NCBI RefSeq assembly: GCF_026340655.1
Contig: NZ_JAPEOZ010000001.1
Span: 6,200,001 to 6,264,000 of the forward strand
Length of the DNA stretch: 64,000 nucleotides
Direction of reading: 5' to 3'
Origin: Streptomyces sp. NBC_01275
Lineage (GTDB): Bacteria; Actinomycetota; Actinomycetes; Streptomycetales; Streptomycetaceae
The notes beneath the pieces are model-generated. The model saw nothing but the letters and a program-made list of their open reading frames with translations, made no database searches and was not told where the DNA came from. Positions 1-8,825 of the stretch are shown one piece after another; the first letter of the stretch is position 1, and each line of letters opens with the position of its first letter. A program made the position numbers and the translations under genes.

Positions 1-872
1 AACAGCAGACCGGACAGGACGAACATCACGAGGGTCGCCGCGAGCGTGTTGAACAGGAACCCGCGGTGCGCCAGCAGCCCCATGTCGAGCATGGGCCGTA
101 CGGCCCGCCGCTCCCGCAGCACCAGCGCGGCGATCAGTACGACGGCCAGGGCGATCAGCGTGAGGATCAGCGGGTCGCCCCAGCCGCGGACCGGGGCCTC
201 GATGATCGCGTAGATCAGCGCGCCGAGCCCGGCCGCGGTGAACGCCGTGGAGACGGTGTCGACCTTGGGGGAGGCCGGGTCGCGGGTCTCGGGCAGCAGG
301 AAGACGCAGGCGGCGATGCCGATCGCGGCCATCGGGACGTTGATCAGGAACACCGAGCCCCACCAGAAGTGGTCGAGCAGCCAGCCGCCGATGATCGGGC
401 CGAGCGGCAGGCCCAGCGTCGAGCCGGCGGAGACGATGCCGACGGCCTTGGTGCGCTCGTCCGGTGCGAAGAGCGAGGGCAGGACGGACAGGGCGAGCGG
501 GGTGACCAGCGCGCCGCCGATCCCCATCACCGCACGGGCGGCGATCACCGCGTTCACGTCCCCGGCGAGCGCGCCGACGACCGAACCGGCCAGGAAGATC
601 CCCAGCCCGACGATCAGCATCCGCCGCCTGCCGAACCGGTCCCCGAGGAGCCCGGCCGGGAGCATCAGCGAGGCGAAGACGACGACGTACGCGTCCGCCA
701 TCCACTGCTGCTCGCCGGTGGTCGCGCCGAGCTGCCCGGCCATCGTCGGGAGCGCCACGTTGAGGATCGTCATGTCGAAGCCGAGCGTGAGCATGCTCGC
801 GACCAGGGCCCCGAGGGCCCACCAGCGGCGCGGGTCGGGAAGCGACCCGGACGGTTGAGTGACAGTAGCCAT
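1..872 (-). CDS. DHA2-type MFS drug exporter, C-terminus cut by window edge
   Basis: Reading the minus strand from the ATG at 870-872 gives about 290 residues with no stop before the window edge, so the C-terminal part is missing. The N-terminus has the hallmark of 14-helix DHA2 (EmrB/QacA-like) proton antiporters: a hydrophobic first helix followed by FDMTILNVALPTM, then the loop motif GDRFGRRRM between helices 2 and 3, and the helix-5 antiporter motif GxxxGPxxGG (seen as GLPLGPIIGGWL). Such proteins export small-molecule drugs across the cytoplasmic membrane. The start has no Shine-Dalgarno sequence and lies 6 nt from a -10-like box, so the mRNA may be leaderless. A palindrome in the promoter suggests repression by a TetR-type regulator, which is not in the window. 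The substrate cannot be told. Confidence 0.88.
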   Translation of the reverse strand, partial: MATVTQPSGSLPDPRRWWALGALVASMLTLGFDMTILNVALPTMAGQLGATTGEQQWMADAYVVVFASLMLPAGLLGDRFGRRRMLIVGLGIFLAGSVVGALAGDVNAVIAARAVMGIGGALVTPLALSVLPSLFAPDERTKAVGIVSAGSTLGLPLGPIIGGWLLDHFWWGSVFLINVPMAAIGIAACVFLLPETRDPASPKVDTVSTAFTAAGLGALIYAIIEAPVRGWGDPLILTLIALAVVLIAALVLRERRAVRPMLDMGLLAHRGFLFNTLAATLVMFVLSGLL

Positions 873-876
873 AAAA

Positions 877-909
877 TGAGAGTAGCTCTCAAAATATAGT
901 TACTGTCAA
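877..909 (-). promoter_or_regulatory. Exporter promoter with TetR-type palindrome
   Basis: On the minus strand a TTGACA box (904-909) precedes a TACTCT box (879-884) by 19 bp, and the ATG follows 6 nt later, as in leaderless transcripts. The palindrome TGAGAG-TAG-CTCTCA (877-891) covers the -10 box, where a bound repressor would block initiation. The repressor identity is inference. Confidence 0.5.
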
Positions 910-957
910 TCTGTAGGCGCTGTCAGGGGGAGGGTCGGTGCAGGAGGCACACGAAAA

Positions 958-985
958 CTGGCCACGGCTCGAGAGCCGTGGCCAG
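958..985 (-). terminator. Intrinsic terminator of the hemolysin III gene
   Basis: A 13-bp perfect inverted repeat (958-970 with 973-985, two bases between the arms) lies 55 nt past the stop codon of the minus-strand gene and is followed on that strand by a TTTT run. Confidence 0.7.
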
Positions 986-1040
986 AAAGAAGGCGGAAAA
1001 GCGTCGATCGCTACCCGCTGTCACTTGACGTCATCTGTCG

Positions 1041-1754
1041 TCACCCGTGCTGGTACGCCACCAGCGAGATGCCGACGTAGTGCACGACGAACGCGGCGAG
1101 CGTGAGGGAGTGGAAGACCTCGTGGAAGCCGAACCAGTGCGGTGACGGGTTGGGCCGCTTGATGCCGTAGATCACGCCGCCCGCGCTGTAGAGGAGCCCG
1201 CCGACGACCACCAGGACCAGGACGGCGATGCCGCCCGTGCGCAGGAAGTCGGGCAGGAAGAAGACGGCGGCCCAGCCCATCGCGATGTAGCAGGGGGTGT
1301 AGAGCCAGCGCGGAGCGCCCACCCAGAACACCCGGAAGGCGATGCCCGCCGTCGCCGCGCCCCAGATGCCCCACAGCAGCCACTGGCCCTTGGCCTCGGG
1401 CAGCAGCAGCATCGTCAGCGGCGTGTAGGTGCCCGCGATGATCAGGAAGATGTTCGCGTGGTCGAGCCGGCGCAGGATGCCGTCCATGCGCGGGCTCCAG
1501 TTGCCCCGGTGGTACAGCGCGCTCACGCCGAACAGCAGGCAGGCGGTGAAGGCGAAGATGCCGCAGGCGATCCGGCCGCGGGTGGAGTCGGCGAGAGCGG
1601 TGAGCACGAGGCCCGAGACGAGGACGGCCGGGAACATGCCGAGATGCAGCCAGCCGCGGAGCTTGGGCTTGATCTCGTGCGACAGGGGGAGCCCGACGGG
1701 GCCGTGGCTGGCGGCCGGCGTGTCCGTGGGCGCGTCGGGGACGGGCGCAGTCAT
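1041..1754 (-). CDS. TrhA / hemolysin III (PAQR) family membrane protein
   Basis: The 237-residue protein has about seven hydrophobic segments. It carries the PAQR-type metal-site residues: a Ser/His pair in SALYHRGNW after the second helix, an Asp/His in RRLDHANIF, and the closing H-x3-H in GFHEVFHS. Bacterial members of this family (TrhA, older name hemolysin III) affect membrane lipid homeostasis, and the catalytic activity proposed for PAQR proteins is metal-dependent amide hydrolysis. The first 30 residues are polar and Pro/Ala-rich, hence cytoplasmic and variable. The ATG at 1752-1754 has no Shine-Dalgarno sequence but lies 7 nt after a TACGAT box, so translation is probably leaderless. 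The gene stands alone, with its own terminator. Confidence 0.85.
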   Translation of the reverse strand: MTAPVPDAPTDTPAASHGPVGLPLSHEIKPKLRGWLHLGMFPAVLVSGLVLTALADSTRGRIACGIFAFTACLLFGVSALYHRGNWSPRMDGILRRLDHANIFLIIAGTYTPLTMLLLPEAKGQWLLWGIWGAATAGIAFRVFWVGAPRWLYTPCYIAMGWAAVFFLPDFLRTGGIAVLVLVVVGGLLYSAGGVIYGIKRPNPSPHWFGFHEVFHSLTLAAFVVHYVGISLVAYQHG

Positions 1755-1761
1755 GCGCTGA

Positions 1762-1789
1762 ATCGTACCTACGGAACCGTAAGTTACGG
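1762..1789 (-). promoter_or_regulatory. Promoter and overlapping palindromes before the hemolysin III gene
   Basis: A TACGAT -10-like box on the minus strand (1762-1767) lies 7 nt before the ATG. Immediately upstream are two overlapping palindromes: TACGG-AA-CCGTA (1770-1781) and CCGTAA-G-TTACGG (1777-1789). This is a likely operator; the protein that binds it is unknown. Confidence 0.45.
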
Positions 1790-2137
1790 ATCAGTCCGGG
1801 GGTGTGAAGGGCGAAGAGTGGCCATCATCTCACGGTCGTTCAGGTCCGCCGGAGCCGGTTTCAGGCCCTACGGGAGCCTCCTTCACCCCAAAGAACCTTC
1901 CGCTGAACACCATGTGGACGCAAAGAGGCGCGGTTATGCGTGGCGATCCTCACTCTGCTCACCTGTGACGCCTTCTGGACAGATGGGCGCGCGCGTCGGA
2001 TGATCAGATGAGTGCGGTCGACACCGGATGAGCGCCAGAGACGCCAGAGCTCCACGAGAAGCACCAGCATCCGAGAAGCATCCGGGTCGCAGCCCCCACG
2101 GGGCCTCCAACAAAAAACCCCTCATCTAGGAGCAATC
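1790..2137. other. Intergenic region carrying the pckA promoter and leader
   Basis: About 350 nt between the divergent hemolysin III gene and pckA. No reading frame here has convincing codon usage. I see no confident -35/-10 pair. The last 30 nt contain the pckA Shine-Dalgarno sequence (AGGAGC, 2128-2133). Confidence 0.4.
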
Positions 2138-3985
2138 GTGGCGCGCGACATCGCGGCTCCCCCCGTCATCCCCACCCACCACCAGGAACTCGTCTCCTGG
2201 GTGAACGAGATCGCAGAACTGACGCAGCCGGACAACGTGGTCTGGTGTGACGGATCCGAGGCCGAGTACGAGCGCCTGTGCGAGGAGCTCGTCTCGAAGG
2301 GCACCTTCCGGAAACTCGACCCGATCAAGCGCCCCAACTCCTACTACGCCGCCTCCGACCCGACCGATGTCGCACGGGTCGAGGACCGGACGTTCATCTG
2401 CTCCGAGAAGGAGGAGGACGCCGGCCCGACCAACCACTGGAAGGCCCCCGCGGAAATGCGGGCCATCTTTACTGGAGAAGAGAACAGCTTCTCGGGGGAG
2501 AAGGGCCTGTTCCGCGGCTCGATGCGCGGCCGGACGATGTACGTCGTCCCGTTCTGCATGGGCCCCCTCGGCTCGGACCTCTCCGCGATCGGCGTCGAGA
2601 TCACCGACTCCGCCTACGTCGCCGTGTCCATGCGCACCATGACCCGCATGGGACAGCCCGTCCTGGACGAGCTCGGCTCCGACGGCTTCTTCGTGCGTGC
2701 CGTGCACACGCTCGGAGCGCCGCTGGCCGAGGGCGAGGCGGACGTCCCCTGGCCGTGCAACTCCACCAAGTACATCTCGCACTTCCCGGAGTCCCGCGAG
2801 ATCTGGTCCTACGGCTCCGGCTACGGCGGCAACGCCCTGCTCGGCAAGAAGTGCTACGCCCTGCGCATCGCCTCCGTCATGGCGCGTGACGAGGGCTGGC
2901 TGGCCGAGCACATGCTGATCCTCAAGCTGACCCCGCCGCAGGGCCAGTCCAAGTACGTCGCCGCCGCCTTCCCCAGCGCCTGCGGGAAGACCAACCTGGC
3001 CATGCTGGAGCCGACGATCTCGGGCTGGACGGTCGAGACCATCGGCGACGACATCGCCTGGATGCGCTTCGGCGAGGACGGCCGGCTGTACGCCATCAAC
3101 CCCGAGGCCGGCTTCTTCGGCGTCGCGCCCGGCACCGGTGAGCACACCAACGCCAACGCGATGAAGACGCTGTGGGGCAACTCGGTCTTCACCAACGTCG
3201 CGCTCACCGACGACAACGACATCTGGTGGGAGGGCATGACGGAGGAGACCCCGGCCCACCTGACGGACTGGAAGGGCAACGACTGGACGGCGGCGGGAGC
3301 CGACACGCCCGCCGCCCACCCCAACGCCCGCTTCACCGTCCCCGCCGCACAGTGCCCGATCATCGCGCCCGAGTGGGAGGACCCCCGGGGCGTGCCGATC
3401 TCGGCGATCCTCTTCGGCGGCCGCCGCGCCAGCGCCGTACCGCTGGTGACGGAGTCCTTCGACTGGAACCACGGAGTCTTCCTCGGCGCGAACGTGGCCT
3501 CCGAGAAGACCGCCGCCGCCGAGGGCAAGGTCGGCGAGCTGCGCCGCGACCCCTTCGCCATGCTGCCGTTCTGCGGCTACAACATGGGCGACTACATGGG
3601 GCACTGGGTCGACGTGGCGAAGGGCAAGGACCAGTCCAAGCTGCCGAAGATCTACTACGTCAACTGGTTCCGCAAGAACGACGAGGGCAAGTTCGTCTGG
3701 CCCGGCTTCGGCGAGAACAGCCGGGTCCTGAAGTGGATCGTCGAGCGCCTCGACGGCAAGGCCGAGGGCGTCGAGACCCCGATCGGCGTCCTGCCGACCA
3801 AGGAGGCCCTGGACACCAAGGGTCTCGAACTGGCCGACTCCGACCTGGAGTTCCTCCTCACGGTCGACAAGGAGGTCTGGCGCGAGGAGGCCGCCCTGGT
3901 CCCCGAGCACCTGAACACCTTCGGCGAGCACACCCCGAAGGAACTGTGGGACGAGTACCGCGCACTGGTGCAGCGCCTGGGCTGA
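2138..3985 (+). CDS. pckA: Phosphoenolpyruvate carboxykinase (GTP)
   Basis: The enzyme converts oxaloacetate plus GTP to phosphoenolpyruvate, CO2 and GDP, the entry step of gluconeogenesis. The 615-residue length matches the monomeric GTP-dependent class. The kinase-1a loop with the hyper-reactive cysteine is visible as [13 protein letters not shown], and the metal-site stretch around TIGDDIAWM and the FGGRR segment are conserved. GTG at 2138 is chosen because it follows AGGAGC by 4 nt and gives the expected N-terminus; the frame stays open further upstream to 2012 without family similarity. The gene is monocistronic, with a long upstream region and a downstream hairpin. Confidence 0.97.
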   Translation: MARDIAAPPVIPTHHQELVSWVNEIAELTQPDNVVWCDGSEAEYERLCEELVSKGTFRKLDPIKRPNSYYAASDPTDVARVEDRTFICSEKEEDAGPTNHWKAPAEMRAIFTGEENSFSGEKGLFRGSMRGRTMYVVPFCMGPLGSDLSAIGVEITDSAYVAVSMRTMTRMGQPVLDELGSDGFFVRAVHTLGAPLAEGEADVPWPCNSTKYISHFPESREIWSYGSGYGGNALLGKKCYALRIASVMARDEGWLAEHMLILKLTPPQGQSKYVAAAFPSACGKTNLAMLEPTISGWTVETIGDDIAWMRFGEDGRLYAINPEAGFFGVAPGTGEHTNANAMKTLWGNSVFTNVALTDDNDIWWEGMTEETPAHLTDWKGNDWTAAGADTPAAHPNARFTVPAAQCPIIAPEWEDPRGVPISAILFGGRRASAVPLVTESFDWNHGVFLGANVASEKTAAAEGKVGELRRDPFAMLPFCGYNMGDYMGHWVDVAKGKDQSKLPKIYYVNWFRKNDEGKFVWPGFGENSRVLKWIVERLDGKAEGVETPIGVLPTKEALDTKGLELADSDLEFLLTVDKEVWREEAALVPEHLNTFGEHTPKELWDEYRALVQRLG

Positions 3986-4106
3986 CGCCCTCCTGATACG
4001 CCGCGGCCGGCTCCGATCGTGCCCTGACCAGCTGTATCGTCACGGCCGGCCGCGGTGAGAGCACCACAGACCGGCGAGGTTTCGCACAACGGCGTGTGGA
4101 GCCCTG

Positions 4107-4156
4107 GGCCCGTCGTCACATCCCCGTCCGCCCCGACGGAGACGTGACGACGGGCC
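4107..4156 (+). terminator. Stem-loop downstream of pckA
   Basis: A perfect 13-bp stem (4107-4119 with 4144-4156) starts 121 nt after the pckA stop. There is no long U-tract, as is common for Streptomyces terminators. Confidence 0.5.
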
Positions 4157-4259
4157 TTCGCCTGTTGTGGAGGCTTTTCTGGCGTGGATAAGTTTCCGAA
4201 CACGCGCCATAAAACAGTTAAATACTGGCATTCAAGGCTGATCAGCCTATGGTGATGCA

Positions 4260-5198
4260 GTGCGCGGAATCCTGTTGGCCGGAGGCACCGGCTCGCGACT
4301 TTGGCCGTTGACCCGCTCGGTGTCGAAACAGCTGCTGCCGGTCTTCGACAAACCCATGATTTACTATCCGCTTTCCACGCTGGTGATGGCAGGCGTTCGG
4401 GAGACCCTGATCATCACCACGCCCGAAGACCAGGGGCAGTTCCGTCGGTTGCTCGGCGACGGCGGTCAATGGGGTCTGCGGCTGGAATACCTGGCACAGG
4501 AGCGCCCGGAGGGCATTGCGCACGCCTTGGTGCTGGGGGCCGAATTCATCGGTGACGAGGCGATCGCCCTGATTCTGGGCGACAACATCTTCCATGGGAG
4601 CGGCCTCGGCACACGGCTGGCTCTGCACGACGATCCGGAGGGCGGCAGGGTGTTCGCCTATCAGGTCGCCGATCCTTCGGCCTACGGCGTGGTGGAGTTC
4701 GACGAACGGGGCCGGGCGGTGTCCATCGAGGAGAAACCGGACCGTCCCAGGTCCCGGTACGCGGTGCCCGGACTGTACTTCTACGACAACCGGGCCGTGG
4801 ACATCGCCCGTCGTCTACGGCCCAGCGGCAGAGGCGAGTTGGAGATCACCGACCTCAACCGCGTCTATCTGGAAGCCGGGGCGCTGCAGGTCACCCGGCT
4901 GGACCGGGGCACCGCGTGGCTCGACACCGGCACCTTCAGGTCCATGGTCCAGGCCTCGGAGTTCGTCCGGGTGATCGAGGAGCGTCAGGGCTTCAAGGTC
5001 GGCTGCGTCGAAGAGGTGGTCTGGCGGGCAGGTCTGATCGACGACGACCGGCTCCGGGAGCTGGCCCGACCGCTGCTCAAGAGCGGCTACGGCCACTACC
5101 TGCTGGGGCTGCTGGAGGACTCCCGGCACGTCGCCCTGCCCCACCGGGGCGGGCGACTCCTGTGTGACGTCAACGGGCCGGCCGGCGGAAGGGGCTGA
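4260..5198 (+). CDS. rmlA: Glucose-1-phosphate thymidylyltransferase
   Basis: RmlA makes dTDP-glucose from glucose-1-phosphate and dTTP, the first step to dTDP-L-rhamnose and other deoxysugars. The 312-residue protein opens with the nucleotide-binding signature [14 protein letters not shown] and has the sugar-binding EKP motif and the metal-site IILGDN-type segment (ILGDNIFHG). The start is GTG at 4260; the nearby ATGs are out of frame. No good Shine-Dalgarno sequence precedes it, and the 60 nt upstream are distinctly A/T-rich. By eye, codon use is less extreme in third-position G+C than in the flanking pckA, for example CTG/TTG mixing and GAT/ATT codons. rmlC follows after 4 nt, so the two are cotranscribed. 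Confidence 0.95.
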   Translation: MRGILLAGGTGSRLWPLTRSVSKQLLPVFDKPMIYYPLSTLVMAGVRETLIITTPEDQGQFRRLLGDGGQWGLRLEYLAQERPEGIAHALVLGAEFIGDEAIALILGDNIFHGSGLGTRLALHDDPEGGRVFAYQVADPSAYGVVEFDERGRAVSIEEKPDRPRSRYAVPGLYFYDNRAVDIARRLRPSGRGELEITDLNRVYLEAGALQVTRLDRGTAWLDTGTFRSMVQASEFVRVIEERQGFKVGCVEEVVWRAGLIDDDRLRELARPLLKSGYGHYLLGLLEDSRHVALPHRGGRLLCDVNGPAGGRG

Positions 5199-5202
5199 GC
5201 AC

Positions 5203-5802
5203 GTGAAACCGCTGGGCATCGAAGGGGCATGGGTGGACACGCCCACCGTGTTCACGGACGACAGAGGCCGATTCCACGAGTGGTTCAAGGGCGGCGACTT
5301 CCAGGACTCCGTCGGCCAGGGGCTCCGACTCGAGCAGGCCAACTGCTCTCGCTCCGCTCGCGGAACCCTCCGCGGCATTCACTGTGCGGCGGTCCCGCCG
5401 GGGCAGGCGAAGTACGTCACCTGCGTCAGCGGCGCCGTCCTCGACGTGGTGGTCGACATCCGCGTCGGCTCCCCGGGCTTCGGGACCTGGGAGGCGGTTC
5501 GGCTCGACGACACGACGCACCGCTGCGTCTATCTCTCGGAAGGGCTGGGGCACGCCTTCATGGCGTTGGAGGACAACTCCACCGTCGTCTACCTGTGTTC
5601 ACAGGGATACGCGCCGCAGCGCGAGTTCGGGATCAATCCGCTCGACCCGGCGTTGGCCATCGCCTGGCCCGACGACCTCACACCGCTCCTTTCCGAGAAG
5701 GACGCCGCCGCGCCGACGCTGGAGCAGGCGGAGCGGGAAGGTCTGCTGCCTTCGTTCGAGGAGTGCACCGCGTATCGCGGACGTCTGGTGAGCGGGGCTT
5801 GA
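5203..5802 (+). CDS. rmlC: dTDP-4-dehydrorhamnose 3,5-epimerase family protein
   Basis: RmlC epimerises dTDP-4-keto-6-deoxyglucose at C3 and C5 to the L-lyxo form reduced by RmlD. GTG at 5203 follows GGAAGGGG and gives 199 residues, the usual size of this cupin enzyme. The catalytic histidine lies in TLRGIHCAAVPPGQAK, where most family members have RGLHYQ. The later block SEGLGHAFMALEDNS and the stretch PLDPALAIAWP match the family pattern. The Cys-Ala-Ala after the histidine resembles antibiotic-sugar epimerases, so a 3-epimerase activity is possible. The presence of a full rml set makes L-rhamnose the simplest product. Confidence 0.88.
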   Translation: MKPLGIEGAWVDTPTVFTDDRGRFHEWFKGGDFQDSVGQGLRLEQANCSRSARGTLRGIHCAAVPPGQAKYVTCVSGAVLDVVVDIRVGSPGFGTWEAVRLDDTTHRCVYLSEGLGHAFMALEDNSTVVYLCSQGYAPQREFGINPLDPALAIAWPDDLTPLLSEKDAAAPTLEQAEREGLLPSFEECTAYRGRLVSGA

Positions 5803-5811
5803 ACAAGGTTT

Positions 5812-5846
5812 GAAAGGGTCGGCCATTCGATGAGACCCACCCTTTC
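5812..5846 (+). terminator. Stem-loop after rmlC
   Basis: An 8-bp arm GAAAGGGT (5812-5819) pairs with ACCCTTTC (5839-5846). It lies 10 nt past the rmlC stop and may separate rmlAC from the collagen-like gene. The same GAAAGGGTG core recurs at 5858-5866. Confidence 0.4.
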
Positions 5847-6072
5847 GGAGGTAGGGCGAAAGGGTGCCGACGGGGTGCCGACGGGATGTCGAAGGTATTG
5901 ACGCCACCCGGGTGATCCTTGTTCACGGTTCGGGTCGGTTCTTCGTAATTCTTTCATTAAAGGTGAAGAATTCCATCGTTCTGACCGAAGGTGATGTGAC
6001 GTGCGAGCGGCATGAAACTCACTCCGTGCGCGCTTGCTGTCTGATCCCCTCCCTATCGTGAGGAAGGTTCTC

Positions 6073-6813
6073 TTGAGCCGCAGAACGATCCGAATTTCGC
6101 GCCTGAAATCCGCCACGCTGGTGTCGGCGGGCGCGGTCGCCGTGGCGCTCAGCGTCGTCCCGAGCGCGGTCGCCGTCGCCGACGTGATGCACCAGCCCGC
6201 CGCCGACAGCGCTGTGGTGCAGCTGCGCCCGGACGAACAGCCCTCGGTGGCCATCGCCGACGCGATCCGCAGGGCCGGGGCCGAGGGCCAGGCGACGGTA
6301 CAGCCCGACGGCATGACGAGGGCCGGCGGAGACGGGGATCACCATTCCCATGGCGACCGTGATCACGTCGGCCCCCGGGGGCCCCAGGGTCCTCGCGGTC
6401 CCCAGGGGCCTCGTGGCCCCAAGGGTGATGAGGGCAAGCCCGGCAGGCCCGGCAGGCCGGGTCCGCAAGGCCCGCAGGGCGCTGACGGAGCTGACGGAGC
6501 TGACGGAGCTGACGGAGCTGACGGTGCCGACGGCGCGCAGGGAGCTCAGGGTGCTCAAGGAGCCCAGGGTGCCCAAGGCACGCTCGGCAGCTCGTACGTC
6601 AAGACCGTCACCGGTACGGGCACCGCGGCCGTCACCTGCAATGCCGGCGACGTCGCCACCGGCGGCGGAGTGACGCTCACCAACGGCAACCTCAGGGAGA
6701 ACTTCCCGACCGGCGGCACCGCCACCACGCCTCCCACCGGATGGCAGGCCACCACCACCGCCAGCAACGCGAACAACATCACCGCCTATGTGATCTGCGC
6801 CGATCTGCCGTAA
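6073..6813 (+). CDS. Secreted collagen-like (Gly-X-Y repeat) protein
   Basis: A 246-residue exported protein. Residues 1-36 form a signal peptide: a basic start SRRTIRISRLK, then a hydrophobic core ending at AVAVA. Residues 37-99 are a polar stalk with a His/Asp-rich patch. Residues 100-174 are 25 uninterrupted Gly-X-Y triplets: twelve mixed GPR/GPQ/GPK/GKP/GRP-type, six GAD, five GAQ, then GTL and GSS. This is enough for a collagen triple helix. Residues 175-246 form a compact C-terminal domain with two Cys and a GWQATTTASN segment, a likely trimerisation head. TTG at 6073 is chosen because it follows AGGAAGG; GTG at 6058 is an alternative. The gene sits inside the rml set, suggesting that the protein is glycosylated with rhamnose. 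Confidence 0.85.
   Translation: MSRRTIRISRLKSATLVSAGAVAVALSVVPSAVAVADVMHQPAADSAVVQLRPDEQPSVAIADAIRRAGAEGQATVQPDGMTRAGGDGDHHSHGDRDHVGPRGPQGPRGPQGPRGPKGDEGKPGRPGRPGPQGPQGADGADGADGADGADGADGAQGAQGAQGAQGAQGTLGSSYVKTVTGTGTAAVTCNAGDVATGGGVTLTNGNLRENFPTGGTATTPPTGWQATTTASNANNITAYVICADLP
6481..6525 (+). repeat. Five tandem 9-bp units encoding GAD triplets
   Basis: GCTGACGGA is repeated five times (the last unit ends in T). It encodes the Gly-Ala-Asp part of the collagen helix. Exact 9-bp repetition allows in-frame slippage that would lengthen or shorten the helix. Confidence 0.85.
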
Positions 6814-6835
6814 CTCCCCTGGGAGCGGCCGCCGT

Positions 6836-6857
6836 CCCCGAGGCCTCGGCCTCGGGG
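6836..6857 (+). terminator. Stem-loop after the collagen-like gene
   Basis: A 9-bp stem (6836-6844 with 6849-6857) with a CTCG tetraloop, 22 nt after the stop codon. There is no U-tract, so it may be a weak terminator or a processing site before rmlB. Confidence 0.5.
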
Positions 6858-6927
6858 CGCCGTCCGCGTGCGAACACGTCGAACCGCCCGGCGTCGAACG
6901 CCGGGCAGCAAGAGAGCTCGGAGAACC

Positions 6928-7902
6928 ATGCGCGTCCTTGTGACCGGCGGCGCCGGATTCATCGGTTCCCAATACGTCCGGCGGCGGCTGGGCGCGGATC
7001 CGACGGCACGGATCACCGTCCTCGACAAACTCACCTACTCAGGGGTCGAGGCCAACCTGGCGCCGGTGGCGGAACTCCCCGGCCACACCTTCGTCCGGGG
7101 CGACATCTGTGATCCGGACCTGGTCGACCAGGTGATGGCGGGTCAGGACGCGGTGGTGCACTTCGCCGCCGAGTCGCACGTCGACCGGTCGATCGACGGG
7201 GCGGGTCCGTTCGTCCGCACCAATGTGACGGGCACGCAGGTGCTCCTCGACGCCGCCCACCGGCACGGCGTCGGCCGCTTCGTCCATGTGTCCACCGACG
7301 AGGTGTACGGCTCGATCGGCGAAGGCTCCTGGACCGAGGACCGGCCCCTGGCGCCGAACTCCCCGTACTCCGCGTCGAAGGCGGGCTCCGACCTGCTGGC
7401 CCTCGCCTACCACCGCACCCACGGCCTGGACGTCGTCGTCACCCGCTGCACCAACAACTACGGGCCGTACCAGTTCCCCGAGAAGATCATCCCGCTCTTC
7501 GTCACCCGCCTGCTCGACGGGAGGACGGTCCCCCTCTACGGGGACGGCCGCCACCTACGCGACTGGCTGCACGTCTCCGACCACTGCCGGGGCATCGACC
7601 TGGTCCTGCACGGCGGCAGAGCCGGGGAGGTCTACCACATCGGCGGCGGCGTCGAACTGAGCAACCACAAACTCACGGGTCTGCTGCTGGACGCGCTCGG
7701 CGCGGACTGGGACCGGGTCGAGCACGTGGCCGACCGCAAGGGTCACGACCTGCGTTACTCGCTGGACGACAGCAAGATCCGCGAGCAGCTCGGCTACGCC
7801 CCGCGGGTGCCCTTCACGGAGGGCCTGGCCACCACGGTGGACTGGTACCGCGCACACCGCTCCTGGTGGGAGCCGCTGAAAGAGCGGGCCGAGCCGCGAT
7901 GA
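6928..7902 (+). CDS. rmlB: dTDP-glucose 4,6-dehydratase
   Basis: RmlB is an NAD+-dependent extended short-chain dehydrogenase that turns dTDP-glucose into dTDP-4-keto-6-deoxyglucose. The 324-residue product has the dinucleotide fold GGAGFIG at its start, STDEVYG, the catalytic YSASK (Tyr-x3-Lys), and the RCTNNYGPYQFPEK block typical of this dehydratase. ATG at 6928 follows GGAGAACC. Its stop overlaps the rmlD start (ATGA), so the two are translationally coupled. The gene is separated from rmlAC by the collagen-like gene and its stem-loop. Confidence 0.96.
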   Translation: MRVLVTGGAGFIGSQYVRRRLGADPTARITVLDKLTYSGVEANLAPVAELPGHTFVRGDICDPDLVDQVMAGQDAVVHFAAESHVDRSIDGAGPFVRTNVTGTQVLLDAAHRHGVGRFVHVSTDEVYGSIGEGSWTEDRPLAPNSPYSASKAGSDLLALAYHRTHGLDVVVTRCTNNYGPYQFPEKIIPLFVTRLLDGRTVPLYGDGRHLRDWLHVSDHCRGIDLVLHGGRAGEVYHIGGGVELSNHKLTGLLLDALGADWDRVEHVADRKGHDLRYSLDDSKIREQLGYAPRVPFTEGLATTVDWYRAHRSWWEPLKERAEPR

Positions 7903-8825
7903 CCACGCCCTGGCTGGTGACCGGCGCGCACGGGCTCCTCGGCCGGGACGTGCTGGCCGAGCTCGCCGTCGATCCGGACGCCGCGGTGACGGGACCGGGC
8001 CGTGACCGGCTCGACATCACCGACCCGGCCGCCGTGCACACGGCCGTCGCCGGTCACCGAGTGGTCGTCAACTGCGCCGCCTGGACGGACGTGGACGGCG
8101 CCGAGCGATCCGAGGCGGCGGCCACGGCCGTGAACGGCACGGGCGTCCGCCACCTGGCACGCGCCTGCGCGGACCACGGCGCGGTCCTGCTGCACCTCTC
8201 GACCGACTACGTGTTCCCGGGCGACGCCCGCCTGCCGTACCCCGAAGACGCCCCGACCGGACCCGTCAACGCGTACGGGCGGAGCAAGCGGGCGGGGGAG
8301 CTGGCCGTCGCCGAACTGCTGCCGCACACCGGCTACGTGGTGCGCACCGCCTGGCTCTACGGCGCGCAGGGTTCCAGCTTCGTGGCCACGATGCTCGACC
8401 TCGCCACCCGGCGCGAGACCCTCGAGGTGGTGGCCGACCAGCACGGTCAGCCGACCTGGACCCGAGCGCTCGCCCGGCAGTTGGCCGCCCTCGGCCGCGC
8501 CGCGCTGACCGGGCAGGCGCCGGCGGGCGTCTATCACGGCACGGCGGCCGGCCAGACCACCTGGTGCGGTCTGGCGCGGGAGACCTTCCGTCTCAGCGGC
8601 CTCGATCCCGAGCGGATCCGCCCGGTGGGCTCGGAGAGGTTCCCGCGTCCGGCCGCTCGTCCGGCCTTCGGCGTGCTCGGTCACGACAACTGGCTGCGGG
8701 CCGGGCTCACACCCCTCCCACGATGGGAAGACCAGCTGGCCGCGGCCCTGAAACAGCCCGACTTCGCCGCTCTCGCCGCAGCGGCACGAGCGACGAGCCC
8801 CGCTGCACGGACCGCCGGGAGCTAG
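7899..8825 (+). CDS. rmlD: dTDP-4-dehydrorhamnose reductase
   Basis: RmlD reduces dTDP-4-keto-L-rhamnose to dTDP-L-rhamnose with NAD(P)H. The 308-residue protein shows the nucleotide-binding GAHGLLG, STDYVFPG, the catalytic YGRSK and the RTAWLYG motif of the family. The start overlaps the rmlB stop by 4 nt. The last 30 residues are Ala-rich and probably disordered. The gene ends exactly where the convergent glycosyltransferase ends (8825/8826), with no room for a conventional terminator. Confidence 0.95.
   Translation: MTTPWLVTGAHGLLGRDVLAELAVDPDAAVTGPGRDRLDITDPAAVHTAVAGHRVVVNCAAWTDVDGAERSEAAATAVNGTGVRHLARACADHGAVLLHLSTDYVFPGDARLPYPEDAPTGPVNAYGRSKRAGELAVAELLPHTGYVVRTAWLYGAQGSSFVATMLDLATRRETLEVVADQHGQPTWTRALARQLAALGRAALTGQAPAGVYHGTAAGQTTWCGLARETFRLSGLDPERIRPVGSERFPRPAARPAFGVLGHDNWLRAGLTPLPRWEDQLAAALKQPDFAALAAAARATSPAARTAGS

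Noticed and set aside
2126..3931. Long minus-strand frame opposite pckA
   Set aside because: It lies wholly within a certain gene; its composition (Val, Gly, Asp, His) is that of a mirror frame.
6360..6600. Repeated sequence that might suggest a CRISPR array
   Set aside because: The repeats are in frame and encode Gly-X-Y triplets of an exported protein; there are no spacers.
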